A DNA stretch of 14,400 nucleotides from an uncultured Chloroflexota bacterium (GTDB lineage: Bacteria > Chloroflexota > Dehalococcoidia > UBA2247 > RBG-13-53-26), in the NCBI GenBank assembly GCA_937860285.1, contig CALMBS010000414.1:1-14400 (forward strand), read 5' to 3'. Below are positions 1-7,680 of the stretch, in pieces. The notes below the pieces were generated by a model. That model was not told the origin of the DNA. It worked only from the letters and a program-made list of their open reading frames with translations, and ran no database searches. Positions within the stretch are counted from its first letter, which is position 1, and the number at the start of each line of letters is the position of its first letter. A program made the position numbers and the translations under genes.

Positions 1-2704
1 CCGTGACATCCCTCACTCCGGCCGTAGCCCCGGCGCCAACGCTGATGTTGGCCGTTATCTGGTTGGCGCTGTCTACGGTATAGCTGTTGGTGCTGATGCC
101 GGCGCCGAAGCTGACCGAGGTCGCCCCCGTAAAGTAGTTGCCCGCCAGGACCACGTCCAGAGTCTGGTTCTCGACCCCCTGGGTCGGGTTGACCGAGGTG
201 ACATCCGGCGGCGCCTGGTTGACCTGGAAGCCGTTGGTCAGGGTAGCCGTGCCGGCGGCGTTGGTCACCGAGACATCCCTGAGACCCGGCGTGGCGGCCG
301 CGCCCACCGTGATGCTGGCCGTTATCTGGGTGCCGCTGTCCACGCTGAAGCTGTTCACGGTGACGCCTGCGCCGAAGTCAACCCCCGTGACCCCGAAGAG
401 ATTGGCGCCTGTAATGGTGACGCCCGTGGTCTCTCCCTGGATCGTCTGGCTGGGGCTGACCAAGGTCAGCCCGGGCGCACCCACCACCAAGAACCCGTTG
501 GACTCGGTGGCGACGCCCTCCGCCGTGGTCACCACCACATCCCTGTACCCCGGGGTAGCCCCCGCGTCAATGGTGATGTCGGCCTCTATCGTGTCCCGGT
601 GCAGGACCAGGACCACGTTGTTGCGGTAGTATGACCGGGTCCCGGCGCCCTGGTTGAGAAGGTCGCCGCTGCCCAGATTGGAGTACTGGTAGATCATCAT
701 GTTGGTGGCGTTGGTGTAGTAGCACAGGCCGTAGGTCGAGGAGAAGCTGTTGTCCACGCAGTAGTCCACCAGGAGATTGCTCACGCCATCGTAGTAGAAC
801 GGCGTGGTGAGCTCGAACTCCACCCAGCCCGGCACCGTCCAGGCGTCCACGTCCACATCGGTGGCGTGCAGGACAGCGGTCCATCCGGTGTTGGTGTAGG
901 CCGAGGAGGGGTAGCTGCTCATCGAAGTGTGCTGCAGGCGGATGTAGAAGTGGGAAAGGTCCTGGCCCGGTCGTTGCGAGCAGTACAGCCTCAGCTTCTC
1001 GATCTGCCCCGCCTGCCCGATCTCGCTGGCCAGTATGATGGATTCGGTGCGGGTGTCGGTGTAGCTGGTGAGGAACGGCAGAGTGACCGTGGCCGTCCCG
1101 GTGCCCACCTGCACCTCCGACGGGCCGGAGGACGGAGTGACCACGAAGCTGTTGGTGGTGACGCCCGGGCCGAAGTCGACCGAGGTGGCGCCGGCGAAGT
1201 AGTCGCCGCTAATGGTAACGTTCTCTGTCTGCCCCTGGATGCCCTCAGCGGGGCTGACCGCCGTTATCGCCGGCGGCGCCTGGTCCACCGTGAAGCCGTT
1301 CGTCAGGTTATCCGTGCCCGCGGCGTTCGTCACCGCGACGTCCCTCGGGCCGGTCGCGGCCGAGGCGCTGACGGTGACACTGGCCGTGATCTGGGTGTTG
1401 TTATCCACGGAGAAGCTGTTCACCGCGGTCCCGTCGCCGAAGCTCACCGCCGTGACCCCGAAGAAGTCCGTGCCCGTGATGGCGATGCTCGCCGTCGCTC
1501 CCTGGTCGGCTTCGGTCGGGCTGATGGAGCTGATGGCCGGCAGCCCGAAGACAGCGAACCCGTCCGTGAGACTGTCCGAGCCCCCGGGGGTGGTCACGGT
1601 GACGTCCCTGTACCCTCCGGCGGCGGCACCGTCGATGCTAATGTCGGCCTCTATCGTGTCCCCCTGCATCACCAGGACCACGTTGTTGTGGAAGTTGCCC
1701 TGGGTCCCGGTGGCGCTGTTGAGCAGGTCGCTGCCAGCCAGGTTCTGGCGGTCCCATATGGTCCTGTAGCCGGCGGTGGGGGTGGTCTGACAGTACCCGT
1801 TGTTGGCCAGCGTGGTGCTGGTCTCAACGCAGTAGTCGATCAGGAGATTGCTGGTGCCATCGTAGGCGAACGGGGTGCTGAACTCGAACTCTACCCACCC
1901 CGGCACCGTCCAGGCGTCCACATCCACGTTGGTGGTCTGCAGAACGGTGGTCCATCCGCCATTGACGAAACTGGTGGACGGGAAGGCGTCCATGGCCGTG
2001 TGCTGCATGCGGATGTAGAAAGTCAACAGGTCCTGCCCCGGCCTCTGAGTGCAGTACAGCCTCAGCTTCTGAATGGTCCCCGGCTGCCCGATCTCGCTGG
2101 CCAGCAGGATGGACTGCGTCCGGATGTCCAGCCAGTACACGCGGAACGGATACACCTCCGTTCCGGTCCCGGCGCCCACCTGCGCCTCGGAGGATCCGGC
2201 CGCCGGCGTGACCGTGAAGCTGTTGGTAGTGATGCCCGGGCCGAAGTCGACCGACGTGGCCCCGGTGAAGTGGTCGCCGGTGATGGTCACGTTCTCGGTC
2301 TGCCCCTGGAGGCCCTCATCCGGGCTGACGGACAGCATCTCCGGCGTCGCCAGGATCGTGAAACCGCCGGTCAGGGTGCCGGTGCCGTCGACGTTCGTCA
2401 CAGACACGTCCCTGGCTCCGACCGCCGCCGCGGCGTCAATGCTGATGGCGGCCGTGATCTGCGTGTCGTTGTCCACCGTGAAGCTGGTGGTCGACACCCC
2501 TGGGCCAAAGCTCACCGCGCTGGCGCCGGTGAAGTCGGTGCCGGTGATGATGACGCTCAGGGCCTGCCCCTGCCCGCCCTGGTTCGGGGTGGCCGATGCC
2601 ACCGAGGGCGGGATGGCGAGTGCCGGCGTGGAGTTTGACAGCAGCACCGTCACCGCCATGATCAGCCCCAGGGCCATCACGCACAGCAGCCTCGATCTCT
2701 TCAT
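1..2704 (-). CDS. secreted giant TIG/IPT-repeat protein, C-terminus outside window (partial)
   Basis: Reading from ATG at 2704 the frame is open for 901 codons to the left edge. AGGAGA lies 9 bases before the start. Residues 1-30 are a signal peptide: a basic KRSR start, a hydrophobic core and a T-P-A-L-A end. The mature part is TIG-like (immunoglobulin-like) repeats carrying the pattern G-x-x-F-x-G-A-T-x-V-x-F-G and R-D-V-x-V-T-N. Plain TIG units lie at about 33-118, 389-474, 743-829 and 830-901. Units at 119-388 and 475-742 each carry an extra block of about 180 residues (168-348 and 524-703) rich in Trp and Tyr, with a shared V-P-G-W-V-E-F-E motif. This gives a super-repeat of about 355 residues. 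TIG repeats usually occur in cell-surface or secreted proteins that bind or adhere; no catalytic motif is seen. The ligand is unknown. Many antisense open frames overlap it, but they are by-products of GC-rich third positions. Confidence 0.9.
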   Translation of the reverse strand, partial: MKRSRLLCVMALGLIMAVTVLLSNSTPALAIPPSVASATPNQGGQGQALSVIITGTDFTGASAVSFGPGVSTTSFTVDNDTQITAAISIDAAAAVGARDVSVTNVDGTGTLTGGFTILATPEMLSVSPDEGLQGQTENVTITGDHFTGATSVDFGPGITTNSFTVTPAAGSSEAQVGAGTGTEVYPFRVYWLDIRTQSILLASEIGQPGTIQKLRLYCTQRPGQDLLTFYIRMQHTAMDAFPSTSFVNGGWTTVLQTTNVDVDAWTVPGWVEFEFSTPFAYDGTSNLLIDYCVETSTTLANNGYCQTTPTAGYRTIWDRQNLAGSDLLNSATGTQGNFHNNVVLVMQGDTIEADISIDGAAAGGYRDVTVTTPGGSDSLTDGFAVFGLPAISSISPTEADQGATASIAITGTDFFGVTAVSFGDGTAVNSFSVDNNTQITASVTVSASAATGPRDVAVTNAAGTDNLTNGFTVDQAPPAITAVSPAEGIQGQTENVTISGDYFAGATSVDFGPGVTTNSFVVTPSSGPSEVQVGTGTATVTLPFLTSYTDTRTESIILASEIGQAGQIEKLRLYCSQRPGQDLSHFYIRLQHTSMSSYPSSAYTNTGWTAVLHATDVDVDAWTVPGWVEFELTTPFYYDGVSNLLVDYCVDNSFSSTYGLCYYTNATNMMIYQYSNLGSGDLLNQGAGTRSYYRNNVVLVLHRDTIEADITIDAGATPGYRDVVVTTAEGVATESNGFLVVGAPGLTLVSPSQTIQGETTGVTITGANLFGVTGVDFGAGVTVNSFSVDSGTQITASITVGAAATPGLRDVSVTNAAGTATLTNGFQVNQAPPDVTSVNPTQGVENQTLDVVLAGNYFTGATSVSFGAGISTNSYTVDSANQITANISVGAGATAGVRDVT
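479..2608 (-). repeat. tandem protein-coding super-repeat (two copies of about 1.07 kb)
   Basis: Two consecutive coding units, about 2608-1541 and 1540-479, each encode a plain TIG unit followed by a TIG unit with an inserted Trp/Tyr-rich block. Aligned by eye, the copies share long near-identical protein stretches, for example L-A-S-E-I-G-Q, K-L-R-L-Y-C and D-V-D-A-W-T-V-P-G-W. They differ at many silent and some coding positions, so the duplication is not recent. A third TIG unit begins at about 478 but is not followed by the inserted block within the window. Confidence 0.85.
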
Positions 2705-2759
2705 GTTCCGTCTCCTGCCTGAAAGTCTCGTTGTGGTCGGCTTCTCCCTGGCGCAATCT

Positions 2760-2788
2760 AGTAAATCCCCCTCACATCGGGGTCTCAA
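2760..2788 (-). promoter_or_regulatory. candidate sigma70-type promoter for the TIG-repeat gene
   Basis: On the minus strand, TTGAGA (2788-2783) and TTTACT (2765-2760) are separated by 17 bases. They match the -35 and -10 consensus at 5/6 and 4/6 positions. Transcription would begin near 2753, giving a leader of about 50 bases before the ATG at 2704. The spacer contains a small inverted repeat, CCCC...GGGG, which could be an operator or chance. The call rests on consensus match and position only. Confidence 0.45.
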
Positions 2789-2931
2789 AGACCTATTGGC
2801 TTGTCACAGATTTCTTTCTGTCGCGGCTACCGCGCGGCGGCGCGGCCCCCCCGAGCGACAGAAGTCGCATACCGCCGCCCGCGGCCCTGGCATAGTGTCA
2901 GTGGTTGGGCATAGAGGAAGGAGGGTCGGCG

Positions 2932-3111
2932 ATGGCGCTACCGGGATACCAGTGTCAGCAGTGCCGGGCCGTTTTCGTGGACCAGGGTAGCGGCGGACGT
3001 GCAGAGAAACGCACCCTGAAGTGCCCCACGTGCCACAGCGAGAACGTCGAGAAGGTGGACCTGCCGGACGACTGGGTGTTCGGCGGGTTCGGCGGCCTGT
3101 GCCTTGGCTGA
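2932..3111 (+). CDS. small zinc-ribbon protein, FmdB-like
   Basis: This 59-residue protein has two C-x2-C pairs, Y-Q-C-Q-Q-C near residues 6-9 and C-P-T-C near 32-35, typical of a treble-clef or zinc-ribbon fold that binds one zinc ion. FmdB-family and similar small ribbon proteins are usually cytoplasmic and bind nucleic acid or protein, but no specific role is established. The C-terminus is a short Gly/Phe-rich tail with a further Cys. I chose ATG 2932 because AGGAAGGAGG (2915-2924) sits 7 bases upstream; a TTG at 2905 in frame would put the start before that site. It stands alone, divergent from the TIG-repeat gene, and a hairpin follows its stop. No convincing promoter was found in the GC-rich 2800-2930 stretch. 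Confidence 0.8.
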   Translation: MALPGYQCQQCRAVFVDQGSGGRAEKRTLKCPTCHSENVEKVDLPDDWVFGGFGGLCLG

Positions 3112-3123
3112 AGGTAGGCCGAT

Positions 3124-3143
3124 GGAGGCCGTGGGCCTCCTTT
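3124..3143 (+). terminator. hairpin with short T run after the zinc-ribbon gene
   Basis: GGAGGCC (3124-3130), loop GTG, GGCCTCC (3134-3140), then TTT. It starts 13 bases after the TGA at 3109-3111. The stem is strong, but the U-run is only three bases, so termination may be partial. Confidence 0.5.
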
Positions 3144-3179
3144 CGCCGGATGCCTGAACTCCGCTGCGCCGATCCCAGG

Positions 3180-3229
3180 GTCACGGCCCTGCCCTCTTGA
3201 GGAGGGCGGCGTGACTGGCGAATATCGCC
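3180..3229. repeat. imperfect inverted repeats, function unknown
   Basis: GTCACG (3180-3185) pairs with CGTGAC (3210-3215), enclosing GCCCTC (3191-3196) paired with GAGGGC (3202-3207) over a TTGAG loop. A second small hairpin, GGCGA/TCGCC, lies at 3217-3229. Neither is followed by a T-run on the plus strand. They lie between the zinc-ribbon terminator and the promoter of the next gene. They may be an operator, a structured transcript end or chance in GC-rich DNA. Confidence 0.3.
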
Positions 3230-3296
3230 GGCCGGTCCGATCCCCCTGCCAGCCCCTCGTCTGGGACAGCCGCACTTGATTGTCGAGCGCGCACTG

Positions 3297-3323
3297 TTGA
3301 CACCGGGATACCGGTGGTATACT
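3297..3323 (+). promoter_or_regulatory. promoter of the PEGA/fibronectin-like surface protein gene
   Basis: A perfect TTGACA (3297-3302) is followed after 15 bases by TATACT (3318-3323), a 5/6 match to the -10 consensus, preceded by TGG (3315-3317) as an extended -10. The spacer is shorter than the optimum of 17, which the extended -10 could offset. Transcription would start near 3330. This makes a start codon at 3314 impossible on this transcript and supports GTG 3371. Confidence 0.7.
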
Positions 3324-3370
3324 GGGTTTCGTCGCCGCAGACCCGGTTTTCCTGGTGTGGTGGTGGGGCT

Positions 3371-5467
3371 GTGGAACGAGGCTGCGCGCCCCTTCGAACC
3401 CTAAGTACGGCTGCCGCTTTGGCCGCGCTGATCGTCCTGTGCCTGCTGGGGGCGGCCGGCGGGGCGCTCGCCGGCGGCCGGGCGTACGGCGCGTACGCCC
3501 CTTCCGCGGAGAACGGCACCATCAGCGTTGACAGCACCCCGGACGGCGCCTCTTTCACCATCGATGGCCCGGAGGACTACAGCGGAAGGGCCCCCCGGAC
3601 CTTCTCCGAGGCGCCGGCGGGCGAGTACACCATCACCTGGGCCGACATGGATGGCTACGTCACGCCGCCCGGACAGACCAGGAACCTCGAGGAGAACGGC
3701 AGCATCACTTTCAGCGGCGTCTACGACGAAATCCCTCCCCGGACGGGCGCCATTAGCGTTACCAGCACGCCCGTCGGGGCCGCCTTCACCATCACGGGCG
3801 CGCAGGCCTACAGCGGAACGACACCGGCGGCCTTCAGCGCCGCGCCGCCCGGCCGCTACACCATCGCCTGGCGAGCCCTGGAGGGCTACACCACTCCATC
3901 TCCCCAGACCATGATCCTGATCGCCGGCGGTAGCATCACCTTCGCCGGCACCTACGGGAGGGACACCACCGGCCCGAGGGTGTCCCGAGTGATGTCTACT
4001 GCCGTCACGGCCAGCGCGGCCACCATCACCTGGACCACGGATGAGCCCGCCACCAGCCTGGTGCAGTACGGCCCGACCGCCGTCTACGGCCAGACCACCC
4101 GCCCCAGCGCCACCCTGAGTGTGAGACACAGCGTGACCCTGACCGGGCTGGCCTACGGGATGCTCTATCACTACCGGGTCGTCTCAAGCGATGCCAGAGA
4201 GAACTCCACCACCTCAGGGGACTACACCTTCACCACCCTGGACAACATGCCGCCGACCATCACCATGGCCACGTCCGTAGACATAACGCCCACCAGCTGC
4301 AACATCACCTGGATCACGGACGAGCCCGCGGACAGCCAGGTGGAGTACGATCTGAGCACAGCCTACGGTTTCTCTGCGGTCCCGGACACGGCGCTGCTGA
4401 CCAGCCACCGCGTGGCCCTGACCGGCCTCTCGCCCGGCACCTGGTACAACTGCCGCGTCCTGTCCCGGGACGCCGCGGGCAACCTGGCGCGGTCGGAAGG
4501 CTTCGAGTTCCTCACCTCTGATGACGCGCCGCCGGTGATCTCCAGTGTGATCGTCACCGATGTCACCTCGACCGGCGTCACCATCAGGTGGGAAACCGAC
4601 GACAGGTCGGACAGCCAGGTGGAGTACGGGCTTTCGGGCAACTGCGGCTCCAGCTCGGTGGTGGATCCCCGGATGGTTCGCAGCCACGACGTGGTCCTGA
4701 CCGGACTGGCATCGCAGACCCTGTATCACTACCGGGTGGTCTCCAGAGACTACTGGGGCAACTCGACACGATCTCAGGACGCGGCCTTCACCACCATAGA
4801 CGTCGACGCACCGGTCATCACCGGGGTGATGGCCACCGCGATCACCGATAACGCGGCCACCATCGCCTGGCGCACCGACTCCCCGTCCCAGGGCAGCGTC
4901 GAATACGGACCGACCGCCTCCTACGGCCTGGTCTCGACCTTCGACAACGCTATGGTGACCCAGCACGGCGTCTCACTTCCGGATCTGGCAGCCCAGACCA
5001 CCTACCACTTCAAGGTCAAGTCCCGCGACGCCTCGGGGCTATGGACGGAGTCCGCCGACGGCACCTTCATCACCGGCATTGACATGGGCCCCGACCCCCC
5101 GCATATCCTCTACGTGCACCACACCTCGGCCACCAGCTCCGGCATCACCATCTACTGGAACACGAACGAGCCGGCCACCTCTCAGATCGAGTACGGACTG
5201 ACAAAGGAGTGCCCCCTTTCCACCAAGGCAGACGCCCAGATGTCGACTGCCCATGCGGTGGCGCTGGCCGGCCTCAAGTCGGGAACAACGTACTACTACC
5301 GGGTGGTGTCCACGGACGCCGCCGGCAACCCGAGCGTGTCGGAGGACAGAAGCTTCTCCACGCCGATCGGCAGGGCCCCCCTTCCGTCGCTGCCGGCCTG
5401 GGCCTGGGCACTGGCCGGAACGGCCGGCGCCCTGCTGGTCGCCGCCCTCGCGGTCAAGAACCGCTGA
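3371..5467 (+). CDS. cell-surface protein: two PEGA domains, five fibronectin-like domains, C-terminal anchor
   Basis: The product is 698 residues, taking GTG 3371 as start. The alternative GTG at 3314 lies inside the promoter, and a purine-rich GGTGGTGGGG precedes 3371. Residues 8-36 form a signal peptide. Two PEGA domains (about 47-120 and 124-197) carry I-S-V-x-S-T-P-x-G-A-x-F-T-I. Five fibronectin-III-like (purple acid phosphatase N-terminal type) domains follow at about 200-291, 292-385, 386-479, 480-574 and 575-667, each with T-I-x-W-x-T-D-x-x-x-x-S-x-V-x-Y-G and Y-x-Y-R-V-x-S-x-D. The end has P-S-L-P-A-W-A-W-A, a hydrophobic helix and K-N-R. It is probably exported and membrane- or wall-anchored, with a binding or stalk role; no catalytic site is visible. 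It converges with the next gene with only 11 bases between stops. Domains 4-5 and the tail closely resemble the right-edge gene. Confidence 0.88.
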   Translation: MERGCAPLRTLSTAAALAALIVLCLLGAAGGALAGGRAYGAYAPSAENGTISVDSTPDGASFTIDGPEDYSGRAPRTFSEAPAGEYTITWADMDGYVTPPGQTRNLEENGSITFSGVYDEIPPRTGAISVTSTPVGAAFTITGAQAYSGTTPAAFSAAPPGRYTIAWRALEGYTTPSPQTMILIAGGSITFAGTYGRDTTGPRVSRVMSTAVTASAATITWTTDEPATSLVQYGPTAVYGQTTRPSATLSVRHSVTLTGLAYGMLYHYRVVSSDARENSTTSGDYTFTTLDNMPPTITMATSVDITPTSCNITWITDEPADSQVEYDLSTAYGFSAVPDTALLTSHRVALTGLSPGTWYNCRVLSRDAAGNLARSEGFEFLTSDDAPPVISSVIVTDVTSTGVTIRWETDDRSDSQVEYGLSGNCGSSSVVDPRMVRSHDVVLTGLASQTLYHYRVVSRDYWGNSTRSQDAAFTTIDVDAPVITGVMATAITDNAATIAWRTDSPSQGSVEYGPTASYGLVSTFDNAMVTQHGVSLPDLAAQTTYHFKVKSRDASGLWTESADGTFITGIDMGPDPPHILYVHHTSATSSGITIYWNTNEPATSQIEYGLTKECPLSTKADAQMSTAHAVALAGLKSGTTYYYRVVSTDAAGNPSVSEDRSFSTPIGRAPLPSLPAWAWALAGTAGALLVAALAVKNR

Positions 5468-5478
5468 CCTGCCGCCGG

Positions 5479-7326
5479 CTACGTCATGAACTGCCGCAGG
5501 AACAGCTCGAAGGTCACCAGGCGCAGGATCCGGTCGGCGTTGTCCCTGGTCCCATCCTGGTGCTCGTTGATCAGCGACTGGATGTAGTCCTGCTGGAAGT
5601 ACTCCCTCGACGCCGAGCCGGGCGACAGCAGCAGGTCCCGGATGTACTTCTTCCAGGCGCTGCTGGCCCGCAGCCAGCCCACATCATCGATGTACTTGTA
5701 GCTGTTCGGGATGTATATCTTGCCCTTGGACGCCGTGTAGAGGCGCTGCTTGATGGTCTCCTTGCCGAACCGGTAGGCCTTCCCCGCCCGCCAGAACAGG
5801 AAGGGCCAGCTGGCCGGGACCATGGTCTTGTTGTACGGGATCCGCGCCAGCTCCGGGGAGAGGTGCTTCAAGAAGAGGCGGTAGATGTAGTGGCCCAGCC
5901 TCTTCTCCGGGGGCAGGTTGTAGGCCAGGGTGTTCAGGTCGTTGTCGACCGTGGGGCAGGAGATCTCCACCAGGTCCCTCCCGTAGACGTGCATGGTGGC
6001 TATGTAGGCCAGGCGCGAGTGCCAGTAGAACTCGTCAAAGGCCAGCCTGGGGTCCGCGGAGGACATCCTCTGGTACACCCCGCCGAAGGCGTTGGCCGGC
6101 GCCTCCCTGGCAACATCGTGGTACCGGGGCAGAAACACCTTCAGCATCTCGGCGTCCCGGAACACCGACCGGTCATGCTGGAAATCGGCGTACATGGCCT
6201 CCTTGCTCATCCCGGCCACCCGGTGCTTTCGCAGGAAGGCGCCGCCCAGCGTCTGGCCGAAGCCCAGGCCGTCGAAGACCACATCGATGTCGCCCGCGAT
6301 GGCCTTGTAGGCCGGGACCATGTAGCTCAGCCAGATGCTCATTCTGCCTTCGGTCAGCCACACCGCCCGCTCTGCATTCTGGATGATAACCTCAGGGGTG
6401 ATCTCCACGGAGCGATGCGACGTCCCGCACTTCCGGGCCACCTGCTCGGCGATCTTCACCTCGCCGCAGTGCAGCGGACCGTAGACGAAGGTGGGCATCC
6501 CCTTTCTCTGGGCCGGCTCGATGGCGGCCAGAACGGCCCTCGAGTCCAGGCCGCCGCTGAGGGATATCCCGTAGCGGAGCTTGTCCGTCATGCGGATGGC
6601 CACGGCCTTCTTGAGCGCGGCGGTCAGCTGCTCCACCGCCTCCTCGTCGGAGATCCCGGAAACGGGCTTGTAGTTGAGGTCCCAGTACTGGGTCCTGGTC
6701 AGCTGCCCCCCTCCAAAGGTGAGGGCCGAGGCCGGCTCCAGGTAGCGGATCCCGGCGAAGAGCGTCTTGTCCCCCCAGAACTCACCGTAGGCCAGGTTCA
6801 TGGCGATGCCCTCGATGTCCAGCTCCTTCTTGAAGGTGGCATCCTGAAGGATGGGCTTGGCCTGCGGGGCAAAGAGCAGCGCGCCGTTGTGCTGCGCATA
6901 GTAGATGGGCCTCAGGGTATTCCGGTCGTTGACCAGGATGGCCTTCTTCTCCTTCAGGTGGCAGATGGCCAGCGAGAAGTTGCCGTTCAGCCTCTGAAAG
7001 GAGTCCATCCCCAGGTCCTCGTACAGGTGCAGGCAGAACTCGGCATCGCTGTCCGAGGCGAAACGGTGCTTCCCTTCGAGCCGCCTCTTCTCCTCATCGT
7101 AGCCGTAGACCCTGCCCTCCATCAGCAGGCACAGCGTCCGGTCCTCGTTGAAGACGGGCTGGGGCTGCGGGCTGAACTTGCCGAGGTGGACCCGTGCGAT
7201 GTGGAACGGAGGGTCGACGTACCGGTCCACCTTGTACCACGGCTCGTGCACCACGGCGCCGATCATCCGGTCCAGCAACTGTTCGTCGCGGACCTCGTCC
7301 GATATGTAGCCCACCAGTCCAGGCAT
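5479..7326 (-). CDS. asparagine-synthetase-like protein lacking the glutaminase cysteine
   Basis: The product is 615 residues, with ATG 7326 preceded by GGAGGTGA at good spacing; a GTG at 7401 in frame lies within the probable promoter. Residues 1-210 follow the class II glutamine amidotransferase fold, including M-E-G-R-V-Y-G-Y and S-D-S-D-A-E-F. However, the protein begins M-P-G-L-V-G-Y where active enzymes have Met-Cys-Gly, so the Ntn nucleophile is absent. The synthetase half begins near 225 and keeps the ATP-pyrophosphatase loop S-G-G-L-D-S at 257-262. The later G-x-G-x-D-E motif of asparagine synthetases appears as D-G-L-G-F-G-Q-T-L-G-G near 352-362, without the acidic pair. The family adenylates a carboxylate and passes it to an amine; relatives without Cys include beta-lactam synthetase and lasso-peptide cyclases. 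No precursor peptide or biosynthetic partner is visible nearby, so the substrate is unknown. Confidence 0.85.
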   Translation of the reverse strand: MPGLVGYISDEVRDEQLLDRMIGAVVHEPWYKVDRYVDPPFHIARVHLGKFSPQPQPVFNEDRTLCLLMEGRVYGYDEEKRRLEGKHRFASDSDAEFCLHLYEDLGMDSFQRLNGNFSLAICHLKEKKAILVNDRNTLRPIYYAQHNGALLFAPQAKPILQDATFKKELDIEGIAMNLAYGEFWGDKTLFAGIRYLEPASALTFGGGQLTRTQYWDLNYKPVSGISDEEAVEQLTAALKKAVAIRMTDKLRYGISLSGGLDSRAVLAAIEPAQRKGMPTFVYGPLHCGEVKIAEQVARKCGTSHRSVEITPEVIIQNAERAVWLTEGRMSIWLSYMVPAYKAIAGDIDVVFDGLGFGQTLGGAFLRKHRVAGMSKEAMYADFQHDRSVFRDAEMLKVFLPRYHDVAREAPANAFGGVYQRMSSADPRLAFDEFYWHSRLAYIATMHVYGRDLVEISCPTVDNDLNTLAYNLPPEKRLGHYIYRLFLKHLSPELARIPYNKTMVPASWPFLFWRAGKAYRFGKETIKQRLYTASKGKIYIPNSYKYIDDVGWLRASSAWKKYIRDLLLSPGSASREYFQQDYIQSLINEHQDGTRDNADRILRLVTFELFLRQFMT

Positions 7327-7391
7327 CAGCTCACCTCCAGCGCGTTCTTCAACCCGTTCCCAAAGGGCGTTCCCGGCCAAAACCGCCCCAG

Positions 7392-7420
7392 AGTATCCCA
7401 CATACGATGGCAGAAAACAA
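7392..7420 (-). promoter_or_regulatory. candidate extended -10 promoter for the asparagine-synthetase-like gene
   Basis: On the minus strand, TTGTTT (7420-7415) and GATACT (7397-7392) are separated by 17 bases, and TGG directly precedes the -10. Transcription would begin near 7385, giving a leader of about 60 bases to ATG 7326. The -35 match is only 3/6, so the extended -10 would carry the activity. Confidence 0.45.
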
Positions 7421-7571
7421 TGGGGCCCAAGGGATTGCCCGGCGCCCAGCGACTAAACTGGCAGGACGCGGCGACGGGCCTGCGGGTCCGTTGGCCCGTT
7501 TCGCGCAACAGAGAAGAGGAGCCGCTATCAGCTGAAGAAGGACTCTGACTGAAAGGCTGAACCGGGAAGCG

Positions 7572-7680
7572 TTGAGCCGCCATCCGTATACTGGTCACTT
7601 GGGTGGCGCGGAGCGAGTAGTGAAACCGACCCACAGACGGTCGGTTTTTTCTTTTTTCGGGGGGGGAAAGGAACAGGCCA
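7572..7680 (+). promoter_or_regulatory. structured leader of the RCC1 gene with probable attenuator; possible unknown riboswitch or small RNA
   Basis: The 354 bases between 7326 and 7681 contain no convincing gene on the plus strand. CGCCATCC (7578-7585) can pair with GGGTGGCG (7601-7608), closing a 15-base loop. TGGGT (7600-7604), which overlaps the right arm of that hairpin, can alternatively pair with ACCCA (7629-7633), which lies in the left arm and loop of the downstream terminator. Mutually exclusive pairing of this kind is expected of an attenuator, although the second helix is only 5 bp. TATACT at 7587-7592 could be a -10 element, but no -35 is found at the right distance. I could not match it to any riboswitch consensus I know. 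Upstream of it, 7421-7571 shows nothing I can name. Confidence 0.4.
7623..7657 (+). terminator. strong intrinsic terminator just upstream of the RCC1 gene
   Basis: A 9-bp perfect stem, AAACCGACC (7623-7631) and GGTCGGTTT (7639-7647), has a 7-base loop and runs into T6-C-T6 (7645-7657). It is the best terminator in the window. It ends 23 bases before ATG 7681, so no full promoter fits between it and the ribosome binding site. The gene upstream is on the other strand, so this structure does not end a known coding transcript. Confidence 0.85.

Noticed and set aside
479..2608. Direct DNA repeats suggesting a CRISPR array or tandem satellite
   Set aside because: The period is over 1 kb and keeps codon phase, so it reflects duplicated protein domains; there is no short repeat-spacer pattern anywhere in the window.
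866..2638. Long plus-strand open frame of 590 codons
   Set aside because: Antisense to the TIG-repeat gene. Its composition is Gly/Arg/Val/His-rich without any domain, as expected for a mirror frame of GC-rich coding DNA, while the minus frame shows a signal peptide and regular repeats.
5209..7548. Plus-strand open frame of 779 codons
   Set aside because: It overlaps the end of the fibronectin-like protein and all of the antisense asparagine-synthetase-like gene, which has clear motifs. It has no domain and no ribosome binding site.
7590..7620. T-box-like string (GGGTGG followed by GCGGAGCGAG) in the RCC1 leader
   Set aside because: The required ACC of the T-box antiterminator bulge is missing, no specifier stem is recognised, and the downstream gene is not an aminoacyl-tRNA synthetase or amino-acid gene.
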